A stretch of 64,000 bases of DNA from Novosphingobium sp. PhB57 (GCF_004342985.1 NZ_SMBO01000002.1:62001-126000); one strand, 5' to 3'. Positions 1-8,120 are shown, numbered from the stretch's first letter. Translations and numbers: made by a program. Notes: a model not told the origin generated them from the letters alone.

Positions 1-413
1 GCGCGGATGTGAACCGGGTGGTGATCGGTGCGCGGACGAACATCCAGGACGGTTCCGTCATTCACTGCGACAGCCCAAAGCCTGTCCGACCGGAAGGCTA
101 TCCCACCCTGATCGGCGAGGACGTGCTGATCGGGCACATGGCGATGGTCCACGGCTGCATCCTGGAGGATCGCGCATTCGTCGGTCTCGGGGCGATCGTC
201 ATGGACGGCAGCCACATCGAATCCGACGGCATGCTGGCGGCGGGCGCGCAGCTTACCGGCAAGCGCATCGGCGCGGGGCAACTCTGGATGGGACGACCGG
301 CGAAGTATCTGCGGGACCTCGAACCAGAAGCTATCGCTGCGAACCAGGCCGGCGTGCAGGGCTACGTCGTGAACGGCCGCCTCCATGCCAAGGCGCTGGG
401 TCTTACGCCCTGA
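1..413 (+). CDS. Gamma carbonic anhydrase-like hexapeptide-repeat protein, 5' end missing
   Basis: This is the C-terminal part of a left-handed beta-helix protein of the gamma-carbonic anhydrase/YrdA family. The reading frame is open to the window edge: the codons before the GTG at position 9 read Ala-Asp in frame, as in the family motif RADVNxVxIG, so the real start lies upstream. Visible features are the hexapeptide-repeat stretches VVIGARTNIQDGSVIH and GEDVLIGHMAMVHGC, which carry the histidines that bind metal at trimer interfaces in the family, and the typical ending MGRPAKYLRDL. The stop overlaps the next start by one base (TGATG), so the two genes are probably co-translated. Family members may be enzymes or metal-binding proteins without carbonic anhydrase activity; the exact substrate cannot be read from the sequence. 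Confidence 0.85.
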   Translation, partial: ADVNRVVIGARTNIQDGSVIHCDSPKPVRPEGYPTLIGEDVLIGHMAMVHGCILEDRAFVGLGAIVMDGSHIESDGMLAAGAQLTGKRIGAGQLWMGRPAKYLRDLEPEAIAANQAGVQGYVVNGRLHAKALGLTP

Positions 414-694
414 TGGCCAAGCCAAGGATCGCCTTGCCGCCGGCCGCGGCGCTCCGCGACCTGGTCGATTCCGAAAGCCGGCTTGCCGTGCGGGTCACGC
501 CGGGCGCGAAGATGGAAGGACTGGAGATCGCGGAAGGCCGTCTGCTGGTAAAAGTCCGGGCCAAGCCGGAAGATGGCAAGGCGACCGAGGCGGTGCGGGT
601 TCTGCTGGCGGCGGCCCTGGGCCTGGCGCCGTCCCGCCTGGCCTTGTTGCGCGGCGCAACTTCGCGCGAGAAGCAGTTCCACGTGGAACTTTGA
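413..694 (+). CDS. DUF167 (YggU-type) family protein
   Basis: This encodes a 93-residue small alpha/beta protein of the DUF167/YggU family, whose function is unknown. Family hallmarks are the strand RLAVRVTPGAK, the segment VKVRAKPEDGKATEAV with its conserved Pro-x-x-Gly-Lys-Ala, and the C-terminal GATSREK that ends the fold. The length is normal for the family. It starts one base inside the stop codon of the upstream gene, which indicates an operon. Its last codons (Phe-His-Val-Glu-Leu) are built over a perfect 16-bp parS-like palindrome, so the C-terminal FHVEL may reflect the DNA site as much as protein function. Confidence 0.85.
   Translation: MAKPRIALPPAAALRDLVDSESRLAVRVTPGAKMEGLEIAEGRLLVKVRAKPEDGKATEAVRVLLAAALGLAPSRLALLRGATSREKQFHVEL
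675..690. other. parS-like centromere site 1
   Basis: The 16-mer AGTTCCACGTGGAACT is a perfect palindrome around the core GTTCCACGTGGAAC. The published bacterial parS consensus recognised by ParB/Spo0J is TGTTNCACGTGNAACA, so 14 of 16 positions agree. It overlaps the 3' end of the DUF167 gene. A second copy lies 509 bp away. parS function is inferred from sequence only; no parA or parB gene lies in this window. Confidence 0.8.
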
Positions 695-728
695 CGGCTT
701 CCATCGCGAAAAAACCGCGGCAACACCG

Positions 729-1124
729 CTAGCGCGCCATGCTCCGGGCCATGCGGGTCAGCACGTCCGTCATGGCATTTGCGACATTCTCGGGCTGCGG
801 CGAGACCTCGGCGATGGCGCGGGCCATGGCCTCTGCCCATTGATCGGCGGTGGTGCGGTCGATCGGGAAGTCCCGGTGCAGGCTCATCATGCATTTGCCG
901 GGATTGGCTTCGAACCAGTCACGCGGGCCGCCGGCCCAGCCTGCCAGAAAACGTGGGAGAGACCGGCGCATCGGCGCGAGATCCTCGGCATGCATGGCGC
1001 GAAGCTGCGCATAGGCCGGGTCCTGCTCCATCAGGTCGTAAAAGCGATTGGCAATTGCCTCGAACGCCGGAGCGCCGCCGAGCAGATCGTGCGGTGTTGC
1101 AGGGGCCTCGGGTTGTTTCGTCAT
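729..1124 (-). CDS. Group II truncated hemoglobin
   Basis: This 131-residue protein matches group II (trHbO/YjbI-type) truncated hemoglobins, small heme proteins that bind O2, NO or peroxide. The sequence opens with LLGGAPAFEAIANRFYDLM, the A/B-helix signature with the B10 tyrosine region. It continues with LRAMHAEDLAPMRRSLPRFLAGWAGGP and the CMMSLHRDFPID segment, whose histidine is the likely proximal heme ligand (F8). The length is normal. It faces the DUF167 gene convergently with only 34 bp between stops. Upstream, between its start and the ligase gene, sits the second parS-like site. Ligand and physiological role cannot be decided from the sequence. Confidence 0.85.
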   Translation of the reverse strand: MTKQPEAPATPHDLLGGAPAFEAIANRFYDLMEQDPAYAQLRAMHAEDLAPMRRSLPRFLAGWAGGPRDWFEANPGKCMMSLHRDFPIDRTTADQWAEAMARAIAEVSPQPENVANAMTDVLTRMARSMAR

Positions 1125-1183
1125 GATCGGCTCTTTCGGCGGCTTGTCCGGGGGCAGGGGAGAGCCGCAGGATATAGCCGATC

Positions 1184-1199
1184 TGTTCCACGTGGAACT
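1184..1199. other. parS-like centromere site 2
   Basis: TGTTCCACGTGGAACT contains the same 14-bp palindrome GTTCCACGTGGAAC as site 1 and matches the parS consensus TGTTNCACGTGNAACA at 15 of 16 positions. It lies in the 84-bp gap between the truncated hemoglobin start and the end of the DNA ligase gene. Confidence 0.82.
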
Positions 1200-1208
1200 T
1201 GATCGCGG

Positions 1209-2801
1209 TCAATCGCGGACCATTGCCTTCAGAGTCTCGATCCGGTCCGCCTCATGCGCGGGCTTGTCCATGCGAATCCGATGAATTCGCGGAAAACGCA
1301 TGGCGAGCCCGGACTTGTGGCGCTTGCTGAGGTGGACCGAATCGAAGGCGACTTCCAGCACCAGCGACTTGTCCGTCTCCCGCACCGGGCCGAAGCGATT
1401 GACCGTATGGTTGCGCACATGCCGGTCCAGCCATTTCAGCTCCTCGTCAGTGAAGCCGAAATAGGCCTTGCCCACCGGGAGCAGTTCGGCGCCGGCATCC
1501 GGGTCGCCGTCCCAGCAGCCGAACGTGTAGTCGGAATAGAAAGAGGATCGCTTGCCGCTGCCGCGCTGGGCATACATCAGCACACAGTCGATCAGCAGCG
1601 GATCGCGCTTCCACTTGTACCAGAGCCCGGTCTTGCGCCCGGCGACGTAAGGGCTGTCGCGCCGCTTGAGCATGACGCCTTCGATGGCATCATCCCGCGC
1701 CCGCTCGCGGATCGCGGCGAGTTCCGCGAAGTCGGCAGCCGGGATGACCGTGCTCAGGTCGAAATGCTGCGGGTCAAGCCGGGCCGCCAGGGTTTCGAGT
1801 CTAGCCCGGCGATCGCGCCAGGGGAGGGTGCGCAAATCCTCGCCTTCGACGATGAGCGCATCGTAGAGACGCACGAACGCGGGAGATTCCGCCAGCATCT
1901 TCTTCGAAACGGTCTTGCGGCCCAACCTCTGCTGAAGCGCATTGAAGCTGGCCGCGCCGCCTTCCTCGCCGCCCTGGTGGATGCCGCGCACCAGCAACTC
2001 GCCGTCAAGCACGGCGTCGAGGTCGAGCGCAGAGGCAATTTCGGGAAAAGTGCCGGAAATATCGTCGCCGGAGCGGGAATAGACCCGGGTATCCCCTGCG
2101 ACCCGCACCACCTGCACGCGAATGCCGTCCCATTTCCATTCGGCCGCATAGTCCGCAAGGTCGAGCTGGGCATCCTCCAGCGGATGGGCCAGCATGAACG
2201 GCCGGAACAGCGGTAGGTCTTCGGAGGAAGGCGCGGCGGCGCCATGGGCCGCCCAGTCGAACAGGGCGCTGTAAGGCGCCTGCTGACCATGCCAGTGCTC
2301 CTCGACATCCTCCACCGAGACGTCGAAAGCCTGCGCGAAGGCGGTCTTGGCCAGACGGGACGAAATCCCGATCCGCATGGCTCCCGTCGCCAGTTTGAGC
2401 AGGGCATAGCGCCCCTCGGCGTCGAGACGGTCGAGCAGGCGCGGCAGTTCGGCCATGACATTGGCGCGAGTCATGCGGGTGAGCGCGTCGACAGCTTCGC
2501 TTACGGTCGGCGGATCGGGCGGAGCATCCGGGGTGGGCCAGAGCAGGCTGGCGGTCTCCGCCGAATCGCCCACGTAGTCGCGGCTCAGCGTCCAGAGCAC
2601 CGGATCGATCCGCTCGCTCATCAGGTTGCGGATGGTCGAGCTTTTCACGGCGGGGAAGTCGAGCCCGTCGGTGAGCGCCGCCAGGGCCCATCCGCGGTCC
2701 GGATCGGGAGTCTCGCGCAAGTAGTCCGCCAGCAGCTTGAGCTTGGCGTTGCGGCTGCGGGTGTAGACCAGCGAGTCGATAAGGGCGGCGAAGCGCTCCA
2801 T
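1209..2801 (-). CDS. ATP-dependent DNA ligase (ligase/exonuclease DNA-repair set)
   Basis: This 530-residue protein is an ATP-dependent DNA ligase of the bacterial type that occurs with an Lhr-like helicase, an MBL-fold exonuclease and a phosphoesterase. Residues 1-200 form an all-helical N-terminal DNA-binding domain. The nucleotidyltransferase domain follows, with motif I KWDGIRVQ (adenylated Lys at about 223), SRSGDDISGTFPEI, LDGELL, EGVMLKR and the C-terminal motif GLWYKWKR. An OB-fold domain ends the protein. The neighbouring gene 194 bp downstream on the strand is the matching exonuclease gene in reverse order. The helicase and phosphoesterase partners are not in this window. A role in sealing nicks during DNA repair is inferred from the family. 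Confidence 0.93.
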   Translation of the reverse strand: MERFAALIDSLVYTRSRNAKLKLLADYLRETPDPDRGWALAALTDGLDFPAVKSSTIRNLMSERIDPVLWTLSRDYVGDSAETASLLWPTPDAPPDPPTVSEAVDALTRMTRANVMAELPRLLDRLDAEGRYALLKLATGAMRIGISSRLAKTAFAQAFDVSVEDVEEHWHGQQAPYSALFDWAAHGAAAPSSEDLPLFRPFMLAHPLEDAQLDLADYAAEWKWDGIRVQVVRVAGDTRVYSRSGDDISGTFPEIASALDLDAVLDGELLVRGIHQGGEEGGAASFNALQQRLGRKTVSKKMLAESPAFVRLYDALIVEGEDLRTLPWRDRRARLETLAARLDPQHFDLSTVIPAADFAELAAIRERARDDAIEGVMLKRRDSPYVAGRKTGLWYKWKRDPLLIDCVLMYAQRGSGKRSSFYSDYTFGCWDGDPDAGAELLPVGKAYFGFTDEELKWLDRHVRNHTVNRFGPVRETDKSLVLEVAFDSVHLSKRHKSGLAMRFPRIHRIRMDKPAHEADRIETLKAMVRD

Positions 2802-2849
2802 TTATGAAGGCACGCGGAAGCGCGGTGGTGCAGCGAAGAGAGCGCCCCG

Positions 2850-2876
2850 TTCGCGCAAAGGCGCAAAGGCGCGAAG
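2850..2876. repeat. Short tandem 8-mer repeat inside an inverted repeat
   Basis: Three tandem 8-mers, GCGCAAAG, GCGCAAAG and GCGCGAAG, occupy 2853-2876. The ends form an inverted repeat (TTCGCGC at 2850-2856 against GCGCGAA at 2869-2875). The element fills part of the 193-bp gap between the ligase and exonuclease genes, which holds nothing else that I recognise. Similar GCGCAAAG/GCGTAAAG strings are, from memory, scattered in intergenic DNA of many bacteria, so this may be a dispersed repeat. Confidence 0.55.
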
Positions 2877-2994
2877 AGGCAACGTTCGCGGGGAATCCAC
2901 TCTCGGAGCATGTGCCTGCGCGTGGCGCGATGCCAGAAAGCGGAAGCATGCCTGCGACGCGGGGCATCCTCCTGGCGCCTCTGCGGGAGTCCCG

Positions 2995-3999
2995 TCAATC
3001 ATCTTCATCCTCGTATCCCACCAGCGCCAGTGCCCGCGCCCGCCGCTGGTTGAGCTGGCACCAGCGCAGCATCGCTTCCTCGCGGCCATGCGTTATCCAG
3101 GTCTCGGCCGGATTCACGTCGATCACCGTCTGAGTCAGTTCGTCCCAGTCCGCATGGTCGGAGATCACCAGCGGCAGCTCGACCATGCGCTGGCGGGCGC
3201 GCTGGCGTACCCGCATCCATCCCGAAGCCATGGCGGTGACGGGATCGGGCAGGCGGCGGCTCCAGCGGTCGTTGAGCGTGGAAGGCGGCGCGACCACCAC
3301 TCGGCCGACGAGGTCTGCCTTCGTGACGTCACTGACGAGCCGCAAATCGCCGAGATCGACGCCCAGCTCTTCATAAAGGCGGCACATGCGCTCCATCGCG
3401 CCGTGGAGATAGATGACGTCATGATGTCCCGCGCGGCGCAGCTCGGCGATCAGGCGTTGGGCTTTGCCGAGAGCGTAGGCGCCCACCAGCACGCAGCGTT
3501 CGGGATTGGCGGCGAGGGCGGCCAGCAGCTTGGCGATCTCATGTTCTACGGGCGGGTGGCGGAACACGGGGAGGCCGAAAGTCGCCTCGGTGATGAGGAC
3601 ATCGCAAGCCGTCACTTCGAAAGGCGGGCAGGTGGGATCCGCCCGGCGCTTGAAGTCGCCGGTGACGATGATGCGCTCGCCCGCGTGCTCCAGCAGGATC
3701 TGCGCGGAGCCCAGCACATGTCCGGCCGGGATATAGGTTGCGGACACGCCGCCGCGCAGGCTCAGGGTCTCGTGATAGGCCACTGGAACGGCGCCTTCGG
3801 AAGTTGCGTAGCGCAACTTCATGATCGCGAGGGTCTCGGGGGTGGCGACGGTCTCGCCATGACCGCCGCGGGCGTGGTCGGAATGGCCGTGAGTCACCAG
3901 GGCGCGGTCGACGGGGCGGGATGGGTCGATCCAGCAATCGGCGGGGACGACGTGAATTCCCCAGGGTTCGGGTCTGATCCAGGAGAAATCGCGGGCCAT
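2995..3999 (-). CDS. Ligase-associated MBL-fold DNA exonuclease
   Basis: This 334-residue metallo-beta-lactamase-fold protein matches the exonuclease that accompanies ATP-dependent ligases in a bacterial DNA-damage cluster. The metal-binding motif HGHSDH is at residues 37-42, followed by the AGHVLGSAQ segment and VTGDFKR, which carry further zinc ligands as in the beta-CASP/CPSF-like branch. The C-terminal part contains SDHADWDEL and ITHGREE, also typical. It lies 193 bp from the ligase gene on the same strand. A short perfect hairpin with a T run separates it from clpA upstream, so it probably has its own promoter or depends on read-through. The product probably trims damaged DNA ends before ligation; this is family inference. 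Confidence 0.9.
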   Translation of the reverse strand: MARDFSWIRPEPWGIHVVPADCWIDPSRPVDRALVTHGHSDHARGGHGETVATPETLAIMKLRYATSEGAVPVAYHETLSLRGGVSATYIPAGHVLGSAQILLEHAGERIIVTGDFKRRADPTCPPFEVTACDVLITEATFGLPVFRHPPVEHEIAKLLAALAANPERCVLVGAYALGKAQRLIAELRRAGHHDVIYLHGAMERMCRLYEELGVDLGDLRLVSDVTKADLVGRVVVAPPSTLNDRWSRRLPDPVTAMASGWMRVRQRARQRMVELPLVISDHADWDELTQTVIDVNPAETWITHGREEAMLRWCQLNQRRARALALVGYEDEDD

Positions 4000-4004
4000 G
4001 CATG

Positions 4005-4038
4005 AAAAATGGGGCGGGAACCGCGTGGTTCCCGCCCC
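4005..4038 (-). terminator. Rho-independent terminator after clpA
   Basis: A 12-bp perfect stem (GGGGCGGGAACC at 4011-4022 with GGTTCCCGCCCC at 4027-4038) encloses a 4-base loop. Read on the minus strand it is followed by ATTTTTC. It lies between the clpA stop and the exonuclease start and fits termination of clpA transcription. Confidence 0.85.
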
Positions 4039-4092
4039 CTCTATTTCGTCATCCCGAATCAGGTCCGGGATGATTGGCCGTAGCGACCCGGT

Positions 4093-6462
4093 TCAATCGT
4101 CGGCATTGGCTTCCGACGGCGGCCCGGGCTTCTTCGCCGACTTCTTGGCGGCGGGCGCCTTGCGTCCCTTCACCATCTTGGGCGCGGCGGGCGTCAGTTC
4201 GAAGTTCAGCCCGTCATCCTTGACGGAAACATGCACTTCGCCGCCGTGGTTCAGCTTGCCGAACAGCAGTTCCTCGGCCAGCGGCTGCTTGACCTTCTCC
4301 TGGATCACGCGGCCCATCGGACGCGCACCGTAGAGCTTGTCGTAGCCGCGATCGCCCAGCCAGGTGCGGGCGTCGGAGTCGAACTGGATATGGACGTTCT
4401 GGTCGGCCAGCTGAAGTTCCAGCTGGAGGATGAACTTGTCCACCACCCGGCTGATGGTGTCCTTGGCGAGATAGGCGAAGGGCACGATGGCATCGAGACG
4501 GTTGCGGAATTCCGGCGTGAACATCTGCTTCACTGCCTCGTCCCCGGCATCCGCCTTGGACGTGTCACCGAAGCCGATGCCCTGGCGCGCCATGTCGGAT
4601 GCGCCCGCATTGGTGGTCATGATCAGGACCACGTTGCGGAAGTCGACGGTCTTGCCGTGGTGGTCCGTCAGTCGGCCGTTGTCCATCACCTGAAGCAGGA
4701 TGTTGAACAGGTCCGGGTGGGCCTTCTCGATTTCGTCCAGCAGCAGCACGCAGTGCGGATTCTGGTCGATCGCATCCGTCAGCAGGCCGCCCTGGTCGAA
4801 GCCGACATAGCCCGGAGGCGCGCCGATCAGGCGGCTGACCGAGTGACGCTCCATATATTCCGACATGTCGAAACGCTTCAGCTCGATGCCCATGATCGAG
4901 GCGAGCTGGCGGGCGACTTCGGTCTTGCCGACGCCGGTTGGGCCGGAGAACAGGAACGAGCCGATCGGCTTGTCCGGATCGCGCAGCCCCGCGCGGCTGA
5001 GCTTCATGGCGGTGGCGAGCACGCCGATGGCCTTGTCCTGGCCGAACACGACGCGCTTCAGATCGCGTTCGAGATTCTCGAGCGCCTTCTTGTCGTCCGA
5101 GCTGACCGACTTGGGCGGGATGCGCGCCATCGTGGCGATCACCTGCTCGATTTCGCGGGCGGTGATCGTCTTCTTGCGGCGGCTGGGGGGCACCAGCATC
5201 TGCATCGCGCCCACTTCGTCGATCACGTCGATCGCCTTGTCCGGCAGCTTGCGGTCGTTGATGTAGCGCGCCGAAAGCTCGACGGCGGTCTTGATCGCGT
5301 CAGGCGTGTACTTGACCTTGTGGTGCTCCTCGAAGGCCGTGCGCAGGCCCTTGAGGATCTTGATGGTGTCTTCCACCGTGGGTTCGTTCACGTCGATCTT
5401 CTGGAACCGGCGCAGCAGGGCGCGGTCCTTCTCGAAGTGGTTGCGGAACTCCTTGTAGGTGGTGGAGCCGATGCAGCGGATCGTGCCGCCCGACAGCGCG
5501 GGCTTGAGCAGGTTCGAGGCATCCATCGCGCCGCCGCTGGTGGCGCCGGCGCCGATCACCGTGTGGATCTCGTCGATGAACAGGATCGCGTGCGGCATCT
5601 TCTCCAGTTCGGAGACGACCTGCTTCAGGCGTTCCTCGAAGTCGCCGCGATACCGCGTGCCTGCCAGCAGCGAGCCCATGTCGAGTGAGTAGATCACCGC
5701 TTCGGCCAGCACTTCCGGCACGTCGCCCTCGACGATCTTGCGGGCCAGACCTTCGGCGATGGCGGTCTTGCCGACGCCGGGGTCGCCCACGTAGAGCGGG
5801 TTGTTCTTGGAGCGGCGGCAGAGGATCTGGATCGTGCGGTCCACTTCGGGGCCGCGGCCGATCAGCGGGTCAACCTTGCCGTTCAGCGCCTTCTCGTTGA
5901 GATTGACGGTGAACTGGTCGAGCGCCGAATCCTTCTTGCTGGCGTTCTTGGCTTCGGCCTTTTCCTCGGGCGTGGGGGCGTGTTCCTCGGACCCCTTGGA
6001 ATTGCGTTCTTCCACGCGCTTGCCGCCCTTGCCGATGCCGTGGCTGATGTAGCTGACGGCATCCAGGCGGCTCATGTCCTGCTGCTGCAGGAAATAGACG
6101 GCATAGGAATCACGCTCGGAGAACAGCGCGACCAGCACGTTCGCGCCGGTGACGGTGTCCTTGCCTGAGGACTGGACATGCAGGATGGCGCGCTGGATCA
6201 CGCGCTGGAACCCGGCGGTCGGGGCGGGATCGCCCTTTTCCTCGGTCTTGAGCGACTGGTATTCCTGGTCGAGGTACTGACGGACCACGTCGCCGAGGTC
6301 GCCAAGTTCCACGCCGCATGCCTGCATGACCTGTGCCGCGTCCGGATCATCGATCAGGGCGAGCAGCAGGTGCTCCAGCGTGGCATACTCGTGGCTGCGC
6401 TCGGAAGCGTGCGACAGGGCCGAGTGCAGTGTCTTTTCCAGGCTTTGCGCGAAACTAGGCAT
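4093..6462 (-). CDS. clpA: ATP-dependent Clp protease ATP-binding subunit ClpA
   Basis: This 789-residue AAA+ unfoldase feeds substrates to the ClpP peptidase. It has an N-domain (about residues 1-145, with two Clp_N repeats), an AAA1 module with Walker A GDPGVGKT at 226-233 and the Walker B region ILFIDEIHT, and an AAA2 module with GPTGVGKTE and LLLDEIEKAH. The C-terminal ClpB_D2-small domain is followed by a Lys/Ala/Pro-rich tail of about 35 residues. The length is slightly above the usual 750-760 because of an acidic linker (SEEHAPTPEEKAEAK) before AAA1 and the tail. There is no clpS gene next to it, although the two are often adjacent. A weak heat-shock-like promoter lies upstream. Confidence 0.97.
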   Translation of the reverse strand: MPSFAQSLEKTLHSALSHASERSHEYATLEHLLLALIDDPDAAQVMQACGVELGDLGDVVRQYLDQEYQSLKTEEKGDPAPTAGFQRVIQRAILHVQSSGKDTVTGANVLVALFSERDSYAVYFLQQQDMSRLDAVSYISHGIGKGGKRVEERNSKGSEEHAPTPEEKAEAKNASKKDSALDQFTVNLNEKALNGKVDPLIGRGPEVDRTIQILCRRSKNNPLYVGDPGVGKTAIAEGLARKIVEGDVPEVLAEAVIYSLDMGSLLAGTRYRGDFEERLKQVVSELEKMPHAILFIDEIHTVIGAGATSGGAMDASNLLKPALSGGTIRCIGSTTYKEFRNHFEKDRALLRRFQKIDVNEPTVEDTIKILKGLRTAFEEHHKVKYTPDAIKTAVELSARYINDRKLPDKAIDVIDEVGAMQMLVPPSRRKKTITAREIEQVIATMARIPPKSVSSDDKKALENLERDLKRVVFGQDKAIGVLATAMKLSRAGLRDPDKPIGSFLFSGPTGVGKTEVARQLASIMGIELKRFDMSEYMERHSVSRLIGAPPGYVGFDQGGLLTDAIDQNPHCVLLLDEIEKAHPDLFNILLQVMDNGRLTDHHGKTVDFRNVVLIMTTNAGASDMARQGIGFGDTSKADAGDEAVKQMFTPEFRNRLDAIVPFAYLAKDTISRVVDKFILQLELQLADQNVHIQFDSDARTWLGDRGYDKLYGARPMGRVIQEKVKQPLAEELLFGKLNHGGEVHVSVKDDGLNFELTPAAPKMVKGRKAPAAKKSAKKPGPPSEANADD

Positions 6463-6567
6463 CTAGAAGACTTTCATTTGGGAGGGGGACTCTCCTTGCG
6501 GCGGTTTCTGGCCTTGTAGGGGAGTTTGCTGGCCTTGCGAATTTGGCCGGGCTTCGTTTCAACTCAT

Positions 6568-6595
6568 ATATAGGGACGCTCCGGGTCCTTGCGAG
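6568..6595 (-). promoter_or_regulatory. Candidate sigma-32-like promoter of clpA
   Basis: On the minus strand, CCTATAT (6568-6574) fits the alphaproteobacterial heat-shock -10 element CYTATNT, and CTCGCAA (6589-6595) lies 14 bp upstream as a one-mismatch version of the -35 element CTTGNNN. It sits about 105 bp before the clpA start. The match is imperfect. Confidence 0.35.
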
Positions 6596-6621
6596 GTTAC
6601 CGTGAAGGAGAGTGACGCCGA

Positions 6622-6840
6622 TCATGATTGCTTCGGCCTGAACAGCGCCTCTGCGGCCTGCATATGCGCGGAGGCCTGGTGGCGATGCGCCTTGATGCGG
6701 GCTATCTCTGATTCGAGCAGGGCAACGCGTGCGTCGAGTTCGTCCAGCGAAAAGCGATCCAGGCTTTCGCTGGCGAGAAGGCTGGCAGCTCCGAAGTCAC
6801 CTTCGGGCGACCGCCGCCGCGGTCGATCGTCCTCGTCCAT
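6622..6840 (-). CDS. DUF1192 family small protein
   Basis: This encodes a 72-residue protein of the alphaproteobacterial DUF1192 family, whose function is unknown. The N-terminus is charged (MDEDDRPRR), followed by the family core SLDELDARVALLESEIARIKAHR, which should form a short coiled coil, and the ending AEALFR. The length is normal. It is divergent from the quinone oxidoreductase gene and lies upstream of clpA on the same strand, 159 bp away. Confidence 0.8.
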   Translation of the reverse strand: MDEDDRPRRRSPEGDFGAASLLASESLDRFSLDELDARVALLESEIARIKAHRHQASAHMQAAEALFRPKQS

Positions 6841-6865
6841 TGCACCGCAGCATCGGACTGTACTT

Positions 6866-6914
6866 TGGGACTGTCAATGGCCAGAAAATATGTTCCACTT
6901 CAAAGTGGGACTGT
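6866..6914. promoter_or_regulatory. Operator-like repeats upstream of the quinone oxidoreductase
   Basis: The 110-bp divergent gap holds a dyad CCACTT-CA-AAGTGG (6895-6908) and two direct repeats TGGGACTGT (6866-6874 and 6906-6914) whose starts are exactly 40 bp apart. Such symmetry close to a start codon suggests binding of a dimeric repressor. No regulator gene is adjacent. Confidence 0.45.
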
Positions 6915-6950
6915 GGCAACAGGATATGTATGTTAGCTAACTCACCCACA

Positions 6951-7931
6951 ATGATGACCGCGATCGGCTTCGAGGCGCCCGGCGGTCCCGAGGTTCTCCA
7001 GCCCGTAACCGTGCCCGTGCCGGTACCTGGAGCGGGCGAGGTTCTGGTCAAGGTCGCCTTTGCGGGCGTGAATCGGCCGGACGTCGTGCAGCGCCAGGGG
7101 AAGTACCCGCCGCCGCCCGGCGCATCGCCGCTGCCGGGGCTGGAGGTCTCGGGCCAGGTGGTGGCGCTGGGCGAAGGGGTGACCGAACTCGCGCCGGGGC
7201 AGAAGGTCTGCGCGCTGGTGGCTGGCGGTGGCTATGCCGAATACTGCATCGCCAAGGTCAGCACCTGCCTGCCGGTCCCCGATTCGCTCGCCCTGGATGA
7301 AGCAGCCGCCTTGCCGGAGACGCTGTTCACCGTCTGGCACAATGTCTTCGAACGCGGCTGGGCGCGGGAAGGGGAGACCATCCTGATTCACGGGGGCACC
7401 AGCGGCATCGGCACGATGGCGACGATGCTGTGCCGCCAGTTCGGCCTGACCGTGATCGTCACTTGCGGCTCTCCCGACAAATGCGCCCGCGCGCTGGAGA
7501 TCGGCGCCGATCACGCCATCGACTACAAGGCCGCCGATTTCGTCGAGGAAGTCGCACGGATAACCGAGGGCCGGGGCGTCGACCTGGTGCTGGACATGAT
7601 CGCGGGCGATTATGTCGCGCGAAACCTCAAGTGCCTGGCGCCGGACGGCCGCCACGTCACCATCGCCGTGCAGGGCGGCGCGAAGGCGGAGATCAATATG
7701 GCCGTCGTCATGGCGCGCCGCTACACCCTGACCGGATCGACCCTGCGGCCCCGCACGGATTCCTTCAAGGCGCTGCTCGCCCAGGAAATCCGCGCCAATG
7801 CCTGGCCGCTGGTGGAGGAGGGCGCGCTGCGTCCGGTGATGGATACCCGCTTCCCCTTGCGGGAGGCGGCTGCGGCCCACGCCCGGATGGAAGCGGGGGA
7901 TCACGTCGGCAAGATCGTGCTGGAGGTCTGA
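6951..7931 (+). CDS. NAD(P)H quinone oxidoreductase, PIG3/zeta-crystallin type (MDR superfamily)
   Basis: This 326-residue protein is a zinc-free medium-chain reductase of the TP53I3/PIG3 type that reduces quinones with NADPH. Visible motifs are the GroES-like segment VKVAFAGVNRPDVVQRQGKYPP, LPGLEVSGQV, and the Rossmann signature GGTSGIG at about residues 147-153. The zinc-ligand cysteines of alcohol dehydrogenases are absent. The ATG at 6951 is preferred over longer starts because alignment to the family begins there (MTAIGFEAPGGPEVL); 6954 is equally possible. The upstream region contains an operator-like dyad, consistent with redox- or drug-responsive repression. Confidence 0.9.
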   Translation: MMTAIGFEAPGGPEVLQPVTVPVPVPGAGEVLVKVAFAGVNRPDVVQRQGKYPPPPGASPLPGLEVSGQVVALGEGVTELAPGQKVCALVAGGGYAEYCIAKVSTCLPVPDSLALDEAAALPETLFTVWHNVFERGWAREGETILIHGGTSGIGTMATMLCRQFGLTVIVTCGSPDKCARALEIGADHAIDYKAADFVEEVARITEGRGVDLVLDMIAGDYVARNLKCLAPDGRHVTIAVQGGAKAEINMAVVMARRYTLTGSTLRPRTDSFKALLAQEIRANAWPLVEEGALRPVMDTRFPLREAAAAHARMEAGDHVGKIVLEV

Positions 7932-8070
7932 GCGGCTCCGGCGCGCCTGCCTGGAGGCGTCCGGGCACGAATCGTGCTCGCGGTCAGTCGAGCCGCATGG
8001 ATAATAGAGTTGCCGAAAGCTAGGCTTTTGCTTGCCGAATGCGCAAAGTTTCCCTAAATCGGCTCTGTAC

Positions 8071-8093
8071 GGCCGCTCCGCGAAGGGGCGGCC
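8071..8093 (+). promoter_or_regulatory. Hairpin in the trcR leader
   Basis: GGCCGCTCC (8071-8079) can pair with GGGGCGGCC (8085-8093), with one G-T pair and loop GCGAA, followed by CTTATTGTTT. It is 27 bp before the trcR start and may be a weak terminator of the upstream gene or a leader structure. Confidence 0.4.
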
Positions 8094-8120
8094 CTTATTG
8101 TTTCCGCCGGAGATAGAGAC

